A program made the translations under genes and the position numbers. DNA of 64,000 bases from Ascidia mentula (taxonomy: Eukaryota > Chordata > Ascidiacea > Phlebobranchia > Ascidiidae), in contig OX387197.1 in the NCBI GenBank assembly GCA_947561715.1, positions 17,220,266 through 17,284,265 of the forward strand, in the 5' to 3' direction. This document shows positions 62,543 to 64,000 of the stretch, piece by piece; position 1 is the first letter of the stretch, and each line of letters opens with the position of its first letter. The notes beneath the pieces were generated by a model that searched no databases, had not been told where the DNA came from, and saw only the letters and a program-made list of their open reading frames with translations.

Positions 62543-64000
62543 TTAACAATGGGAGACATAGGCTGGACTCTGTTTTTTTCGCAACCAACTTAACAATGGG
62601 CGAGATAGGGCCGAAGTAAAGACTGGGTGGGATAAGCCGGACTCTGTTTTTTTCGAGCCCCAAGCCCACTTAACAATGGGAGACATAGGCTGGACTCTGT
62701 TTTTTTCGCGACCCACTTAACAATGGGCGAGATAGGGCCGAAGTTAAGACTGGGTGGGATAGGCTGGACTCTGTTTTTTTCGATCCCCAAGCCCACTTAA
62801 CAATGGGAGACATAGGCTGGACTCTGTTTTTTTCGAGACCCACTTAACAATGGGCGAGATAGGGCCGAAGTTTAGACTGGGTGGGATAGGCTGGACTCTG
62901 TTTTTTTCGAGCCCCAAGCCCACTTAACAATGGGAGACATAGGCTGGACTCTGTTTTTTTCGCAACCAACTTAACAATGGGCGAGATAGGGCCGAAGTTA
63001 AGACTGGGTGGGATAAGCCGGACTGTGTTTTTTTCGAGCCCCAAGCCCACTAAACAATGGGAGACATAGGCTGGACTCTGTTTTTTTCGCGACCCACTTA
63101 ACAATGGGCGAGATAGGGCCGAAGTTAAGACTGGGTGGGATAGGCTAGACTCTGTTTTTTTCGACCCCAAGCCCACTTAAAAATGGGAGACATAGGCTGG
63201 ACTCTCTTTTTTTCGCGACCAACTTAACAATGGGCGAGATAGGGCCGAAGTTTAGACTGGGTGGGATAGGCTGGACTCTGTTTTTTTCGAGCCCCAAGCC
63301 CACTTAACAATGGGAGATATAGGCTGGACTCTGTTTTTTTCGCGACCCACTTAACAATGGGCGAGATAGGGCCGAAGTTAAGACTGGGTGGGATAGGCTG
63401 GACTCTGTTTTTTTCCAGCCCCAAGCCCACTTAACAATGGGAGATATAGGCTGGACTCTGTTTTTTTCGCGACCCACTTAACAATGGGCGAGATAGGGCC
63501 GAAGTTAAGACTGGGTGGGATAGGCTGGACTCTGTTTTTTTCCAGCCCCAAGCCCACTTAACAATGGGAGACATAGGCTGGACTCTGTTTTTTTCGCGAC
63601 CCACTTAACAATGGGCGACATAAGCTGGTGTCTGTTTTTTTTCGCGACCCACTTAACAATGGGCGAGATAGGGCCGAAGTTAAGACTGGGTGGGATAGGC
63701 TGGACTCTGTTTTTTTCGAGCCCCAAGCCCACTTAACAATGGGAGACATAGGCTGGACTCTCTTTTTTTCGCGACCCACTTAACAATGGGCGAGATAGGG
63801 CCGAAGTTAAGACTGGGTGGGATAGGCTGGACTCTGTTTTTTTCGAGCCCCAAGCCCACTTAACAATGGGAGACATAGGCTGGACTCTGTTTTTTTCGCC
63901 ACCAACTTAACAATGGGCGAGATAGGGCCGAAGTTAAGACTGGTTGGGATAGGCTGGACTCTGTTTTTTTCGAGCCCCAAGCCCACTTAACAGTGGGAGA
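62486..64000 (+). repeat. Block recurring 4,840 bp upstream (copy 2, cut by window end)
   Basis: Second copy of 57646-59160. It ends at the window edge in the CAGTGGGAGA of an A module, at the position that precedes a T6-B module in copy 1, so the match probably continues beyond the window. Confidence 0.8.

Larger units (their letters stand above)
1..64000 (+). repeat. Satellite DNA array, 53/74-bp modules forming a 127-bp dimer
   Basis: The entire window is head-to-tail copies of short modules that share the opening core ATAGGCTGGACTCTG, a T run, then CG, and an internal box CCCACTTAACAATGGG. The usual order is A (53 bp) then B (74 bp), giving a 127-bp dimer; distances of 254 bp between equivalent variants are very common, so a four-module A-B-A-B' unit also exists. 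All copies face the same way. The array runs off both ends. No unique sequence, gene or transposon interrupts it. Such layered arrays are known from eukaryotic centromeric and heterochromatic satellites; that location is inferred here. The family and species are not recognised. Confidence 0.97.

Noticed and set aside
1..64000. A CRISPR array, with the core as repeat and the variable part as spacer.
   Set aside because: The would-be spacers are themselves the same few repeated sequences, lengths are 23, 29 or 50 bp by module type, and no cas-like gene is present.
1..64000. A CENP-B box in the modules.
   Set aside because: TTCG occurs on both strands, but the required A and CGGG of the nTTCGnnnnAnnCGGGn pattern do not follow at the right spacing in any module type checked.
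1..64000. Ribosomal DNA spacer subrepeats.
   Set aside because: No rRNA gene sequence or unique spacer appears in 64 kb, whereas spacer subrepeats normally alternate with rRNA genes within a few tens of kilobases at most.
1..64000. The many multi-kb identical copies as purely biological events.
   Set aside because: I did not accept this without reserve: collapsed or expanded assembly of a satellite could create or remove such copies, so each duplication is reported as seen in the given sequence only.

Overview
The whole 64,000-base window is one uninterrupted tandem-repeat (satellite) array. I find no gene, RNA gene, transposon, unique-sequence island or orientation switch in it. Every stretch I read is made of a few short modules, all in the same orientation. 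Each full module opens with the same core: ATAGGCTGGACTCTG, a run of about seven T, then CG. The main modules are A (53 bp), B (74 bp) and C (47 bp), plus a 75-bp B relative with an eight-T run (T8-B) and a 73-bp B relative with a six-T run (T6-B). A and B usually alternate, giving a 127-bp dimer of about 50% G+C. From length alone the window holds roughly 1,000 modules. This size and layering (module, dimer, multimer, multi-kb block) is typical of eukaryotic centromeric, pericentromeric or other heterochromatic satellite DNA. I do not recognise the family, and nothing in the sequence fixes the species.

Layout. About 1-9.3 kb is rich in T8-B and C modules and is built of multi-kb tandem duplications with offsets of 2,128, 1,567 and 2,376 bp. 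About 9.3-11.5 kb is a transition rich in A-A pairs, with the first six-T unit. About 11.5-17.1 kb is dominated by a duplication at 3,530 bp offset. About 17.1-30.9 kb returns to T8 blocks, with offsets of 1,190, 2,534, 6,792 and 1,619 bp. About 31.0-52.3 kb has no T8 module that I can find; it is instead filled with a variant in which an A module ending CAGTGGGAGAC precedes a T6-B module. About 52.6-58.9 kb is T8 again (offsets 810 and 1,191 bp), about 59.0-59.9 kb returns briefly to T6, and about 60.6-63.9 kb is the most T8-dense part. The last bases re-enter a T6-type block.

How it fits together. All apparent reading frames come from the repeat: 127 is not a multiple of three, so each frame shifts through the units and meets a stop within a few modules. 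The informative content is the repeat's history. A and B can both be read as enlarged forms of the 47-bp C module, the 27-bp extra part of B looks like a decayed module without the T run, and shared rare mutations trace block copying over distances of 1 to about 36 kb. Block boundaries were found by comparing the sequence and repeated translations at constant offsets by eye, so ends are approximate and identity was not checked base by base throughout.
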